Source: Periconia sp. R9002
Lineage: Eukaryota; Ascomycota; Dothideomycetes; Pleosporales; Periconiaceae
Length of the DNA stretch: 64,000 nt
Reading direction: 5' to 3'
Assembly: GCA_023627715.1 (NCBI GenBank)
Contig: JAMAHW010000021.1
Location: 124,001 to 188,000, forward strand
Shown here: positions 54,098 to 64,000 of the stretch, one piece after another
Layout: the number at the start of each line of letters is the position of its first letter
Position numbering within the stretch: the stretch's first letter is position 1
Position numbers and translations under genes: made by a program
Notes under the pieces: model-generated
Told to the model about the DNA's origin: nothing
The model's input: only the letters and a program-made list of their open reading frames with translations
The model's database searches: none

Positions 54098-57000
54098 TTA
54101 TCGTACAATCGGTAGCCGGTCGAGATCGAACTCGTATATCCATTTCCTTCTCTCTGAGTCTAATAGAAAAACAGTATTTTGTAGCACTTGTACGTGAGGC
54201 CTGAAAGGATCCGGTAAGTACCGAAATTCGGCTGGCATCCAGACCAAAAGCTTAGAATCATACATTATCGAGTCATGCTCAACTTTTAAGCCCTGATATT
54301 TAGGAAGATTTTGGTCAGGGTATCCTCTGATACGTGACGGGTCCATGTCAATGGCTCCACTATTAGTATGAAGTAGCCATGCCATTGGATCAAAGAAGAC
54401 GTGTGTTGTACACGCACTGCACCTTAACGCATGGAGACAACTACCATTATCAGAATCATAAACAAAGATTCTTTCGGGGCCCAGTGTTGCAAGTCGCCTT
54501 TTTGTTGAAGAGAATGTGACCGATTTTATGGAACTCATGTCTTTAAGCTGCCACGCTCGTAGTAGCTTGCCACTCCATGTATCATATATCTGGACACTGG
54601 ACAATTCTGAAACATAAGCTATTTGTTCGGAGTCGTCAGAGAAAGCGGAATAAGGTCTAGTCATAAAGGCATGGCTTAACTGCATTGTAGTGCGACATCT
54701 ACCGGTGCTAAGATCCCAGATTCCGCATTCTAGTTTGTCTGAGACTGATGCAAATAGTTGCGTATCAAGTGAGAAACCGCATGTCCCTAGAAACGTTGGT
54801 ATTCCAGGAAATCGGTAGCATTGTGTAGTTTGTAAGTCCCAAACACTGACAACACCGTGCTCTACTCCAGCAATGCGTGTGGAATTTTGGGACAGTGCGA
54901 TGCTCCCCACTTGTGTCAAGTCTAGATCAACGACAGGCAGATATTTACCCTGGTTTACATCCCAAATGTTGATAGCTTTGCTTATCAACGCGACTCTACG
55001 TGATCCATAAGAAACACCTAGGTGCCAGTTGTGCCGGGGCTCAAGATTCGTCAGCCCGTCATCGTTTTGATGATTCTGAATCTGGCCCGGAAACAACACA
55101 GAAATCATCTCATCCCGAGGTGCAGACGTAGATGCGAGGTACTTGTTGTCGTCGGAAATAGCAATAGATGAGAAGTGCGAACAACTGCTCTTTACATACT
55201 GAGGACAACCGTCGCTGTTTGTATGCAGCAAAACAAGCATCCGTTCATTCGATATACCGTCCCAGTTAGTAAACGCGACCATAGAGATATCGTTTGAGAT
55301 GTAGAATTGCGCCCACACTTGGTCAAAGAACGTCTGTGCCCATAATCTGTCCCCACTCTGGTTGTTCCATAGAGTTATTGTAAAACCCTCGCTTTTTACA
55401 AAATTCTTCGATACCGTGCAAAGACATGATCCGTCTGCATTGAAACGAGCATGCCTGATATTGATTCCCAAATTCAACTGCGCAAGACACTTGCCATTAC
55501 GCGTGTCCCATGTTTTCATTGACCCTGACCTCGATACTGAACGAAGCAGCGTCGAGGAGTGAGATAAAACTACCGACAAAACTCTAGAATCTTGCGAAAG
55601 TCCGATGCAAGTATCACTGCTGACGTCCCATATATAGAGCACCAATGGGCAGTGCAAAATTAATTTCGTGGAGTTGCGACTAGACCAAACATCACTAAAT
55701 TTATCGGAGTATCCTCTATTTTTGGGAAGGTCGAGGGTTTTCAAGCAATTGCCATTGTCAACGCTCAATAAAATTATCGAGCCTATGTCGGAAAGGCTCA
55801 CGACTTGTTCCGAATCGCAACTAAATGCTATTGATGCGAAGCGACTCCATTTCGCGAAATTGTCTTCATTCATCGTATTTGAAAATGTCTGCACACATCG
55901 TCCACTCTCAACTTCCCAGACTTTGATTTCAGTATGGGAAAGGGAGGCCAACAACCTGGAATCGTAAGAGAAAACCAAGGATACTAGCAAATCTTTAAGA
56001 CCCTCAAATGTTCGTACCCAAGGGCTCCATTTAGGTGGCACTTGTGGTTTTATCCTGATCCAAGATGGCGATTCACGTTCGAAAAACCTCTTAATTATGC
56101 TTTCTTCTGGACTGAACAACAGTGCAGAAACGTACGTTTGAAGAGGGTACTTTGCTATTGGGGTCTCGTTGTACATGATGAAGCGATATGCGTCATAGAC
56201 GATGGCATTTAGCGATGATGCATTACCGATGAAGATTTCCAACTTTGCCATTGAGATGCCACCCTCGGTTATTTGCCGTAGGAGACTCAAAGCCTCGAGC
56301 CAGTACAGATATTTTGTACGTAGAAACCGTTCAATGTTCAGGGAGAGATCTTCTGTGGTGACGTGTTCGAAACCTGAGTCGCAAAGATGATCAATCCAAT
56401 GGAGGCAAGGATATTTTAGCGCCGAGAGTGGGTCAGGATCTGGAGGGGTGACTTCCTCGATGGGAATACTGATGTCGCGTAAATCGTACAGGTCCCGATG
56501 CAGTGCATCAGATGTCAGGGCATGAAGAGAAGAGGATAATAGAGCCTTATGCTCCATTTTCTTGCCACGGGGGAATATCTTCAGAGCTCCATCTGTGCAA
56601 AGGAAATCTTTTGCTGATTGATGCACGAAATAAATAGTGTCGGTTTTCAAAGTAAGAAAGGATCCACATGAATAGATTGTATCGCGAACCGATTCCAAGT
56701 CGTCTTCTAGCTCCTGCACCTCGTGGACAAGCAGAGTAAGCTGGGCTAACGTAATGGGCTGGTATACAGTCGCAACACAAGCTAGTATACGGTTGCTGAG
56801 AACGGCGTCATCTGAATTCCCAATCTGCTCCATCATGCGCGTATACAGTGCGTTCAATCCGGGTGGATATGTGGTCAGTTTTTCCATAACCTTTCGTTTT
56901 GGAACCCCTTCAAGACTCTGACATGTCAGTGCCACCCATAGAAATGTGTCTTGGGCATTTTGGATGAAATGCTCTAGGACGGCAAGCCTCAACTTTTCGT

Positions 57001-58507
57001 CGTATCGCCTCAATCGAGCAAGATTGGCTACCTTGTGCTCAATATAGAAAATGACAGCTTCGGAAATGCTCTGCGCATTCAATTCAAGACTAAGGGTTTG
57101 TCTTTTCTCGGTTATGTCAAGGTATTCTTCGATATCCGGTAGGTTACGGCTCGAAACAATCCACTTGACACGGTGTGGTCCAGCCGAGATCTTCATGATC
57201 AAATCCAGGAGCTTGGGCAAATCAGTCGTGCATTCGTCTAGAGCGTCGATGATGAAGACTACAGGTTCCGAAAGGTCCTCCAGTATGTTGTTCAACATCT
57301 CACACAATGCGACCCAAGCGTTGACATCGTCGAATATAGTGTCAGCAGAGTCGCTGGAAGCTTTTTGGATATGTGAGGCAGATGCAGGTCTCTGGATTGC
57401 GAGCATATAAAGCAGGCCTCGGAGGATAGCGGTGGCGTTATTGATACGTGAATCCGTGCTTTGGCAAAAGAAGTAGGCAATCAATGTTGTGTCTGACTTC
57501 GATTCCTCCATCTCATTGATGATGCCGCACAAGAGCATGGTTTTTCCCTTGCCCGCATCTCCCCTAATCCAGAGAACTCGGCTGTCCTCCTCTGCACTCC
57601 ATTTCATGAAATCAGGGTTCTTGAGCACCCAGCAGTATGAATCTTTCAGTAATCCGCCTTTTGTGTCCTCGATTCGTTTTTTGTCGTGGCGCGGATCAGT
57701 CACCCGCAGTCGCTTAATAATCTCTTTCTGTTCCTGACTCCATTCAATTTGGTGCTTTTGCTGGGATTTCTCGATTTTCCTTCTGAGACGTTTGAAGGCA
57801 TTGTCCTCACCCTCCCCATAATTCAGCGACATGAAGACGCCAAAAATACCCAGCAAGCAATATACTCTATCTTCCTTTCGTGTCGTCGTACGGTTTTTAG
57901 CCCACGAAAATCTGTCATTTATTGTGAACTGGTTAAGAGAGCTCCCCGGAAGGGCTGGAATTGGAATCCCCGTTATGTTGGATATCTCCTTCGCTAGGCT
58001 GTTTTTGTTTCCTAGATGAACGCCCTCAACGGAGAAGAATTCAACATTGATAGGAGCGAGTAGCTCTTGCAAGGTCCAACCTCTGGTGAACCACCTGCTT
58101 TTCTGAAAAGCGGGGAGCCATGATGGGTCACTTGGCTTGTTTTCTGTCATGGACGGGTCTGCAGGTGCCGTCACGTCCGTCAAGTAGACATAACACTTCG
58201 CTGCTCCTTGATACCAACGGTACATCGAGTTTATCGCATCTTGAAGCTCGGTTTGATCCGTCTTGTTTATGCAACAAGTATCGTTCCAGAAATACTCTAG
58301 TTGGTCTTTTGCAGCTTGAGCCCCGCAGAACTGTATCTTCCGGTAACCTTTCTTGCTTTTGTACGCTTCCCCGTCTAGGTCATGGAAAAGAACCTCTCCT
58401 TCTCCCCAAGTATGGGAGAGGATCGCGTAAGGCGGAATCACATCGTCGCCAAGAAGGTCTTTGGTCAGTGAGAATGTGTCTTCCCCTTCGCGCTTCAACA
58501 AACGCAT
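54098..58507 (-). CDS. HET-NACHT-WD40 protein (fungal NLR, HET-D/E type)
   Basis: A single exon of about 1469 residues from the ATG at 58507. Residues ~20-250 are a HET domain (PYAILSHTWGEGEVLFHDL, WNDTCCINKTDQTELQDAIN, RWFTRGWTLQELLAP, EDRVYCLLGIFGV). The NACHT NTPase follows with Walker A GDAGKGKT (316-323) and Walker B VVFIIDALDEC (416-426). After a helical segment, diverged WD40 repeats fill the C-terminal half (FSYDSRLLASLSHTEIKVWE, SSTLLRSVSRSGSMKTWDTR, GVVSVWDL, FASVSDKLECGIWDLSTG). In Podospora this layout senses non-self ligands through the beta-propeller and triggers cell death through HET. The WD repeats are not near-identical, so this looks like a fixed sensor, not one under recent repeat shuffling. 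Confidence 0.93.
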   Translation of the reverse strand: MRLLKREGEDTFSLTKDLLGDDVIPPYAILSHTWGEGEVLFHDLDGEAYKSKKGYRKIQFCGAQAAKDQLEYFWNDTCCINKTDQTELQDAINSMYRWYQGAAKCYVYLTDVTAPADPSMTENKPSDPSWLPAFQKSRWFTRGWTLQELLAPINVEFFSVEGVHLGNKNSLAKEISNITGIPIPALPGSSLNQFTINDRFSWAKNRTTTRKEDRVYCLLGIFGVFMSLNYGEGEDNAFKRLRRKIEKSQQKHQIEWSQEQKEIIKRLRVTDPRHDKKRIEDTKGGLLKDSYCWVLKNPDFMKWSAEEDSRVLWIRGDAGKGKTMLLCGIINEMEESKSDTTLIAYFFCQSTDSRINNATAILRGLLYMLAIQRPASASHIQKASSDSADTIFDDVNAWVALCEMLNNILEDLSEPVVFIIDALDECTTDLPKLLDLIMKISAGPHRVKWIVSSRNLPDIEEYLDITEKRQTLSLELNAQSISEAVIFYIEHKVANLARLRRYDEKLRLAVLEHFIQNAQDTFLWVALTCQSLEGVPKRKVMEKLTTYPPGLNALYTRMMEQIGNSDDAVLSNRILACVATVYQPITLAQLTLLVHEVQELEDDLESVRDTIYSCGSFLTLKTDTIYFVHQSAKDFLCTDGALKIFPRGKKMEHKALLSSSLHALTSDALHRDLYDLRDISIPIEEVTPPDPDPLSALKYPCLHWIDHLCDSGFEHVTTEDLSLNIERFLRTKYLYWLEALSLLRQITEGGISMAKLEIFIGNASSLNAIVYDAYRFIMYNETPIAKYPLQTYVSALLFSPEESIIKRFFERESPSWIRIKPQVPPKWSPWVRTFEGLKDLLVSLVFSYDSRLLASLSHTEIKVWEVESGRCVQTFSNTMNEDNFAKWSRFASIAFSCDSEQVVSLSDIGSIILLSVDNGNCLKTLDLPKNRGYSDKFSDVWSSRNSTKLILHCPLVLYIWDVSSDTCIGLSQDSRVLSVVLSHSSTLLRSVSRSGSMKTWDTRNGKCLAQLNLGINIRHARFNADGSCLCTVSKNFVKSEGFTITLWNNQSGDRLWAQTFFDQVWAQFYISNDISMVAFTNWDGISNERMLVLLHTNSDGCPQYVKSSCSHFSSIAISDDNKYLASTSAPRDEMISVLFPGQIQNHQNDDGLTNLEPRHNWHLGVSYGSRRVALISKAINIWDVNQGKYLPVVDLDLTQVGSIALSQNSTRIAGVEHGVVSVWDLQTTQCYRFPGIPTFLGTCGFSLDTQLFASVSDKLECGIWDLSTGRCRTTMQLSHAFMTRPYSAFSDDSEQIAYVSELSSVQIYDTWSGKLLRAWQLKDMSSIKSVTFSSTKRRLATLGPERIFVYDSDNGSCLHALRCSACTTHVFFDPMAWLLHTNSGAIDMDPSRIRGYPDQNLPKYQGLKVEHDSIMYDSKLLVWMPAEFRYLPDPFRPHVQVLQNTVFLLDSERRKWIYEFDLDRLPIVR

Positions 58508-59911
58508 AGTCCAGGATGTAAATACAAACAAGGACAGTCAGGCCGTATTCAAGTAGGGAAGTATGTTGTAGGAGAAAGGTGACACTAGGTGTGTAAAAGC
58601 CTTCTTCATTTGAAAGCGGGGGACTCTATAAATATCTCCACTTCACCGGTATAAGTGCGCCATAGCTCGAGAGCTTATAGGCTGTATCAAGCGGGACATG
58701 GTTTATCAGGCTTACATGCATGTGTTACACAAAACCCAAGCTAGGAAGGTAGAATCATACGCGTTTTTTTGCGATAGTTTTACCTGTGTCTAAGATAAGT
58801 AGTTATTCAACTTGGTCCATGACTCTCTATTCGTCACGTTATAGCCACACGCAAGCTCAAGCTGCTTTTAGATGTCGTTGATTCACCCTGATAGTGAAGT
58901 GAGAATATGAAGAAAGCTGCAGTTCACATAAGCAACATTCAAAATTATGGGGTAACCAACCCATAGAACATTTTCTTCAAGGGCATGCCCTTTTTCCTCC
59001 AGAACCCTGCAACTCCTTGTCTCTAACGTCAACGAGGTCGTAGCTAATAACTCTGGAGTTTTCCTAGTTAGGGGTGTCAACTGCGATAATTCTAGAACGA
59101 ATGTCCTGGGGATCTTTCTGGGACACCATCGTGGACTTCATCTAGCATCAGGTACACTGCTTGTTGCTCGATCACCAGTGGGCAGAGAAGTAGTACAGTG
59201 TAATCTTCGAGCCCAGGTCTTCTGGCCATCGTAACCAGACATTTTTGTACTCGTTGGAGTTGAGATTCGATGTGGAAGTCGCAATATGATGTTAGCATCG
59301 AGACAAACGTTTAATCAGGGTTGATTTGAATGAGGAGCTGGATTGCGCGCATTGTCCCTTTGATTTTACCCACTATCCGGGGGATCGCTGCCTTTAGTCA
59401 ATTGATGAGGGCCATCTTGTGGCATCTCCACCAAGCAGTATTGCGCGGATTGACCACTGTTGGGGGGAAGGCAGGAATCGGAGCAAGAAACCTCGAGAAA
59501 AGTTTAGATGAAAGTGAAACAATGTCGCGATAAGGAATGCGATCAGATGGGATTCGATATACGAAGCGGGGAAGTGCGGCTGACGCGACTGTTGCCTGAC
59601 CGGGCGCAGTCACAGCCGTTCTCTACTCTGTACCTTTATCGTAGCTTCCTTGGGCTTTAGAGATTCGGCATAGCGTATCAAGATACAATGTGCAGCGCGC
59701 TGGACTGATATTGATTGAATTGCCTATAGTCACGTGATGCTACACGTGAGCTGAGGCTGAGCCGACGAAGGGCGCAGCCTGACCAATTGCATTGTGAGAA
59801 GAAAGTTTCAGCCGCTTTGATTTCCATTTCATTGTGCACCCGTTTCCGTTTTACTTCGAACCATCTCCTCCAACTAACAAATCGCTCTATGACACTGATC
59901 TTACTTTCGTC
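58508..59911. other. Gene-free stretch
   Basis: About 1.4 kb between divergent genes with no supported gene or RNA. It includes promoters of the NLR and the Myb-like gene. Confidence 0.4.
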
Positions 59912-60755
59912 ATGGATATAAACCAGCTCCTTGAATCTCGCGGTTCACAATCTCCTGATTTCGGTAGCCGATCGCGTGCAGCTTCCATTGCATCGTCTTT
60001 CGGCAGTGTAGACACCGGTATATCCCATCCGCCGAGAGCAGGAATGAAGCGAAAAAGAGTTATGAGCATAAGTTACAGCGAGTTCGACAATCACGCGAAT
60101 AAAAAACCCTTCGTGGGGCGTTTGTCACAATCACCACGATCACCATCTTCTTCACGTTCGTCTTTCGTCCAGTCCTGGTTAACCAATGGCAACTTGCGTT
60201 ATACCAGTCCAGGAGCTACGCCAACATCACAGTCTGAGCCAGTTGGGGCTCATTCAAGACTACCACCGATTGGCCCGTTGATGGATACCCAGCCAACACT
60301 CATACGAACGGTTTCCCAACCTTTCCAGTGGGAAATCGAAGAAGACAACTTACTAGTCGAGCTACGCGGCCTAGGAATGAAATGGGAGGACATTTCAAAA
60401 CGCCTACCTGGAAGAAGCACTATTTCTTGTCGCCTTCGGTACCAAAACTATCTAGAGAAACAAGCAGTCTGGAACGAGGAGAAGAAGAACAAATTGGCGA
60501 GGCTATATGCTCGGTTCGTACAACACTCCTTCTTCTATACTAAGCTGACGAGAGTGTGGTAGATTCAAAGACCAAATGTGGCAAAAGATCTCCGAGGAGA
60601 TGGGTGTTCCCTGGAGGTCCGCTGAAGCCGTGCATTGGCAGCTAGGAGAGCAAGAAATGAGCGCGCGTGCCAATGCTCCCGTTTCTCATGTTACAACGGG
60701 TCGGTCGCGTGCGGGCTCGGAAGACTCGTGGACGCCGAGGTGGGTTAGAGCGTAG
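59912..60755 (+). CDS. Myb/SANT-like DNA-binding protein
   Basis: Exons 59912..60513 and 60563..60755 (intron 49 nt, GTTCGT...GTAG) give about 264 residues from the ATG at 59912. A Ser-rich N-terminus with AGMKRKRVMS (basic patch) precedes the Myb-like region: FQWEIEEDNLLVELRGLGM, KWEDISKRLPGRSTISCRLR. After the intron the second helical unit reads FKDQMWQKISEEMGVPW and AEAVHWQLGEQEM. This second half, often conserved in fungal Myb proteins, is lost if the intron is ignored. It is a probable nuclear transcription factor; targets unknown. The protein ends soon after the second unit, shorter than many relatives. Confidence 0.8.
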
Positions 60756-61024
60756 GACACATACATAGAACCGCGGACGACGGCGACGGGCCCGGGCCGC
60801 CCCACGGAGGGCTCAGCCGACCTCTCGCCAGTACGCGATCTCCGAATAATGTATCTTTTTATCTTTCTCACAGTTGACTGAATGACCAGTGAAAGAGTTG
60901 AGGTAGTGGCTTTTTCAAATAGCGCGCATGCGCCGATGCTGGATGTGAGTTATATCGAATAATTTGATATTTATTTGCCGAAGCAGAAATTTTGTCCAAC
61001 TCGTCGAATGTTGCCACTTATCAG

Positions 61025-63193
61025 TCATTCCAATACGAAAGAGGTCTGTTCTGATTTGCCGTTGCGCCAATCATCAATAACTTCACCATCCATTATTCCT
61101 TGAATGTAGCATTCTCCAAGAAGGACGTAATGACTTCCACGCGGCCTCAGAATAAATGGTACCCTGCCACCAAAGAAAATAACAACCACATCCCCGACGC
61201 GAGCTGAGTCTGGCGCTATGCCAAAAAGTCCATTGTCGAGCTTAATGAAAACGCTTCCATCGAATGATTGCTTTGCACTTGTGTCGAAGCGTTTAGAATT
61301 GCCGCCTCCTTTGTGCCTATCTAGCACAGCAAGCGTTTCTTCGTCCAGATCACATACGATGCTCGGAATTGGACGTGGATACAGCTCATGTCGGCCGGGG
61401 CATGTATGACCGGATCGGCGACAATCTTTGCACATGTCGAAGTCAAAACAAATCTCGCAATGCAGTATTTCAATGACTTCGTCAAAGCCACTGGCCGGGG
61501 ATGCGACATGCCTTTGCATACAAATGTCACACCATTTTCCGTGCAGCGACAGGATAGTGAGACTAGGGGTTTTTTGCAATCTCTCAGTAATGAAAGCACA
61601 AAAGTCTGCAAAATGTGTATCGAGCTGAGACGAAGTGCGATAAACCGACTCTTGCAGCCAGTTGTCCTCTGGTTGCCAACAGTCGCGTACAACCAACCTG
61701 GAAATCTTTAGGATCTCTACTGGGGTAATTCCATGGTGGATAACCTTTCCCTGAGGCATTTCTTGATCGGATAGTATGATATTAGTGCTCATTTGCGTTA
61801 TAGATCCAACTCTCAAACCACCTAGACCCAGCAATCTAGGATTATTAAAGGTAGTAAGCAGAGGCTTTTGCTCTCTGCTTGCGTTGTAAAGGAAGGTCCG
61901 TCGTGGCCCTGTGTGCCTGGAATTGCCTCTCGCGTGCCAGACAGGCATCCAGCTCGGATAGGTCTCCCGGTGTTTGGGCTCCTCAGTAGCATGACTGAGC
62001 ACTTGCAGACTACTTTCTTCGGATATCGAGCGAATAACAATCTGTCGGTAGACATCGAATAGCGTCATATTGTAGTCCGCTGTTATGCCGAAATGTTGTG
62101 CGTCTTGTTCTGAATCGCTGCGAAGCGAATGAAGCACTTTGGCTTCCAGATTCTGGACGTTGTCTACTGGAAGCAGACGAGCTGTCGGATGTTGAAGCAA
62201 AGCGAAGATGCGATCATGATTGATGGTACTTTTAAAATCACGACAACGATCTAGGAGTTCCATAAATGGTACGTCGACTTTAGTCGTGAACAGCCTCTGA
62301 CGCATGAGGTCGGTGTGCAAAAAGCCCCCAAACTTATAGGGTTCATTGATCTGCGTGACTGGTGAAGGAGCGTAAACGACCCATACCGCCGTGGAAGCGA
62401 CTATATCCCATGCTAGAGCGATTCCACCAACCTGCACCATAACATTCGGACGGCCTTGCACTTCTTGGATCACCCAGACTCGGGAGAACCATGGCCTTCG
62501 AAAGAATGTTTGTAAAGCCTTTGTGCAAATTTTCTGATCGTCAGGCCATTGAGGCACAATGTTCCTGATAATGTCCGACCGCAAGAACTTCCAAAAGTCT
62601 TCGTCGTTTTGGACATTCATAAGCCATGCGGCATGACTAGAAGGTCCGTATCGAATGGAGCAGCAACTTTCAAAAATACTCTGCATAGTTGCAACTGCCA
62701 AAGCTGTACTTTCATCTTCAACTCCCAGCCAGACAACGACTTGTTTTGCTTTTTGGTATATCTGCCGCATCCGGGGCACTTGTTGGTTTCTTTCGAGAAT
62801 GCTGTTCTGGTTGATGCATATCTAGTTGGGAAGAATTAGCCATCGTCTAGACTAATAGATTTAAAGCCATCATACAGCGTCAATCCACATATAGCGCACT
62901 CTCGAAGCAGAACGTAGTTGCTGAAGAGCAGTGTATAAATTGTCTGTGGGTCGGAAGATTTGACCGTTGCAGAAGATCTGTCTATTGGCGGCCGCACTAC
63001 CCCAGCAGTAACTCAAAGCATCGAAAGGCCCTGCTTCTGCCAAATTTACCACATTAAGGCTGCAGGAGATAGGCTCATCATCTCGACCGGGATGAAGCTG
63101 TAGAATTCGAATTAAATCCTTCGTCAAAGTCTCTCGGTATGTTGCACTATTCTCAGTCACAATAGACTGCAGAGTTGAGGGTAGGAGAGCCAT
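61025..63193 (-). CDS. HET-domain protein with C-terminal ZZ-type zinc finger
   Basis: Exons 62876..63193 and 61025..62821 (intron 54 nt, GTATGA...CTAG) encode about 704 residues; splicing restores the HET motif WIDAICINQNS. Other HET signatures: FDALSYCWGSAAANRQIFCN, VVVWLGVEDE, RPWFSRVWVIQEVQ, RIFALLQHPTARLL. Near residues 537-585 lies CDIC, then CEICFDFDMCKDC and GHTCPGRHEL, a ZZ-type zinc-binding layout. HET domains trigger heterokaryon-incompatibility cell death; ZZ fingers usually bind N-terminal degrons or histone tails. No NACHT or repeat sensor is present, so the zinc finger may be the sensing part (inference). It is close to the NLR at 54098. Confidence 0.87.
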
Positions 63194-64000
63194 TCTTCAG
63201 TTTTACCAGAACAATCTCGGTTTTTGTTTCAATGAACTAATTTATGGATTCGATTCCTCACAAATTTTTTATCAATAGTTCAGTTATTGAGAGCAGAGAT
63301 GACTGTCTTAGTCAATCAGGATTTCATCGTTGAGAGGCGTAGATAGACATCAAAAGGTTAGACTCTCACCTGAGGCGCAAGCAAGCTGAAGCACAGCTAT
63401 GGTCAGCGAGAATGCGTTTTACTCTTTATGAACCAACAAACACACATTTCAAGGGATACCTTAGCAACTAATAGAAACGACAACAGTGTAGTAGTTCTCA
63501 ATCAGCCTAGTATTGGAGGGACTGGGAGAAAGGCAGCACGACTATATAATCCTCATTATATGTATATTCAAGATAGCTTCGTCCATTGAAAAGCCGTGAA
63601 TCGTATTAATATCCACTGCGCTTTAACATGGACAGCGCCACTCGCTCTGTAACTGAGCTGATAGGCTGAATTGAGCGAGATGCTATCAAGATCGATCAAC
63701 GTAAGCGACGATCCGCTCTACCCATACAAATACGCACTGCTGCGCACGGTGACAGAGGTTCGGTCATCAGATAAGGTATTCACCAATCATACTACCACGT
63801 GGCGGGGTGGTTTTGTTCATATCGCACGTATACCTACACTGTAGGTTTTGGCTGGGTTCAGAACAGGGCGTTAACAGCTTTCTTGATTCTAACATACTGT
63901 TTAACAGTACATATATAGAAGGTACTTTAAGAAGCTGGTTAATGGTACTTCAAAGTAGAAAGTACGGTTGACATCCTGTTTCTATTTCCGCCAAACTCTG
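63194..64000. other. Gene-free stretch to window edge
   Basis: About 800 nt upstream of the HET-ZZ gene, with no supported gene. It should include its promoter. Confidence 0.4.

Noticed and set aside
60756..60870. GC-rich patch downstream of the Myb-like gene
   Set aside because: Considered as a structured RNA (5S or U6-like) but no box elements or matching sequence were seen.
1..64000. CRISPR arrays, bacterial operons, ribosome-binding sites
   Set aside because: The window is eukaryotic; no regularly spaced repeats of CRISPR type and no operon structure were found.
1..64000. Intact transposon or viral genes
   Set aside because: No reverse transcriptase, integrase, transposase or viral replicase motif was found on either strand; only small decayed repeats.

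Overview
This window is nuclear DNA of a filamentous ascomycete (Pezizomycotina). The coding regions are broken by many short introns of about 47-92 nt with GT-AG ends and CTAAC/CTGAC-like branch points. The gene families are fungal: HET, NACHT-WD40, DUF7580/HeLo-like, F-box, fungal rhodopsin-type 7TM, APSES factor and Cup1-like LYR. Gene-free stretches contain decayed repeats whose differences are mostly C/T and G/A transitions, as expected from repeat-induced point mutation (RIP). I cannot place genus or species. Gene models were made by reading splice sites and frames by eye; lengths assume those junctions.

Layout. 0-3.6 kb: a divergent pair, an ankyrin-repeat protein with a C-terminal membrane segment (runs off the left edge) and a DUF7580-type protein with a PEVQQ-repeat tail and membrane anchor. 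4.5-9.9 kb: housekeeping genes (SSAT-like acetyltransferase, Cup1-like LYR protein, Mbp1-type APSES cell-cycle factor). 10.5-10.7 kb: two tandem tRNA-like Pol III genes with odd extended central hairpins. 11.8-27 kb: F-box protein, a small secreted protein lacking an ATG, unknown proteins, an FHA-kinase, a basic triple-repeat protein, a membrane-anchored unknown, and a decayed F-box gene. 28.7-34.7 kb: an effector-like island of four secreted proteins: two paralogous cysteine-rich proteins, an HExxH metalloprotease between them, and a larger secreted protein, with a decayed repeat on each side of the trio. 35-48 kb: a 63-aa cysteine-rich protein, an F-box protein, a rhodopsin-like 7TM protein, a secreted FAD oxidase, a dead tannase/feruloyl esterase, an unknown nuclear-looking protein, and a tRNA-Arg(CCU) gene interrupted in its T-arm by a 50-nt intron-like insertion. 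50-64 kb: two membrane proteins, one bracketed by direct repeats, a HET-NACHT-WD40 NLR, a Myb-like protein and a HET protein with a ZZ-type zinc finger.

Functional reading. Stable core genes (Mbp1, LYR, acetyltransferase) lie beside accessory genes. The accessory part has two themes. One is self/non-self recognition or programmed cell death (DUF7580 and ankyrin pair, HET-NACHT-WD40, HET-ZZ). The other is secreted, host- or substrate-directed proteins (effector-like paralogs, metalloprotease, FAD oxidase, dead tannase). Several loci are decaying: a nonsense codon in an F-box gene, frameshifts in the tannase, a missing start in a secreted gene. The most unusual signals are RNA genes: the interrupted tRNA-Arg and the pair of tRNA-like genes whose central stems differ in sequence but both remain fully self-complementary.
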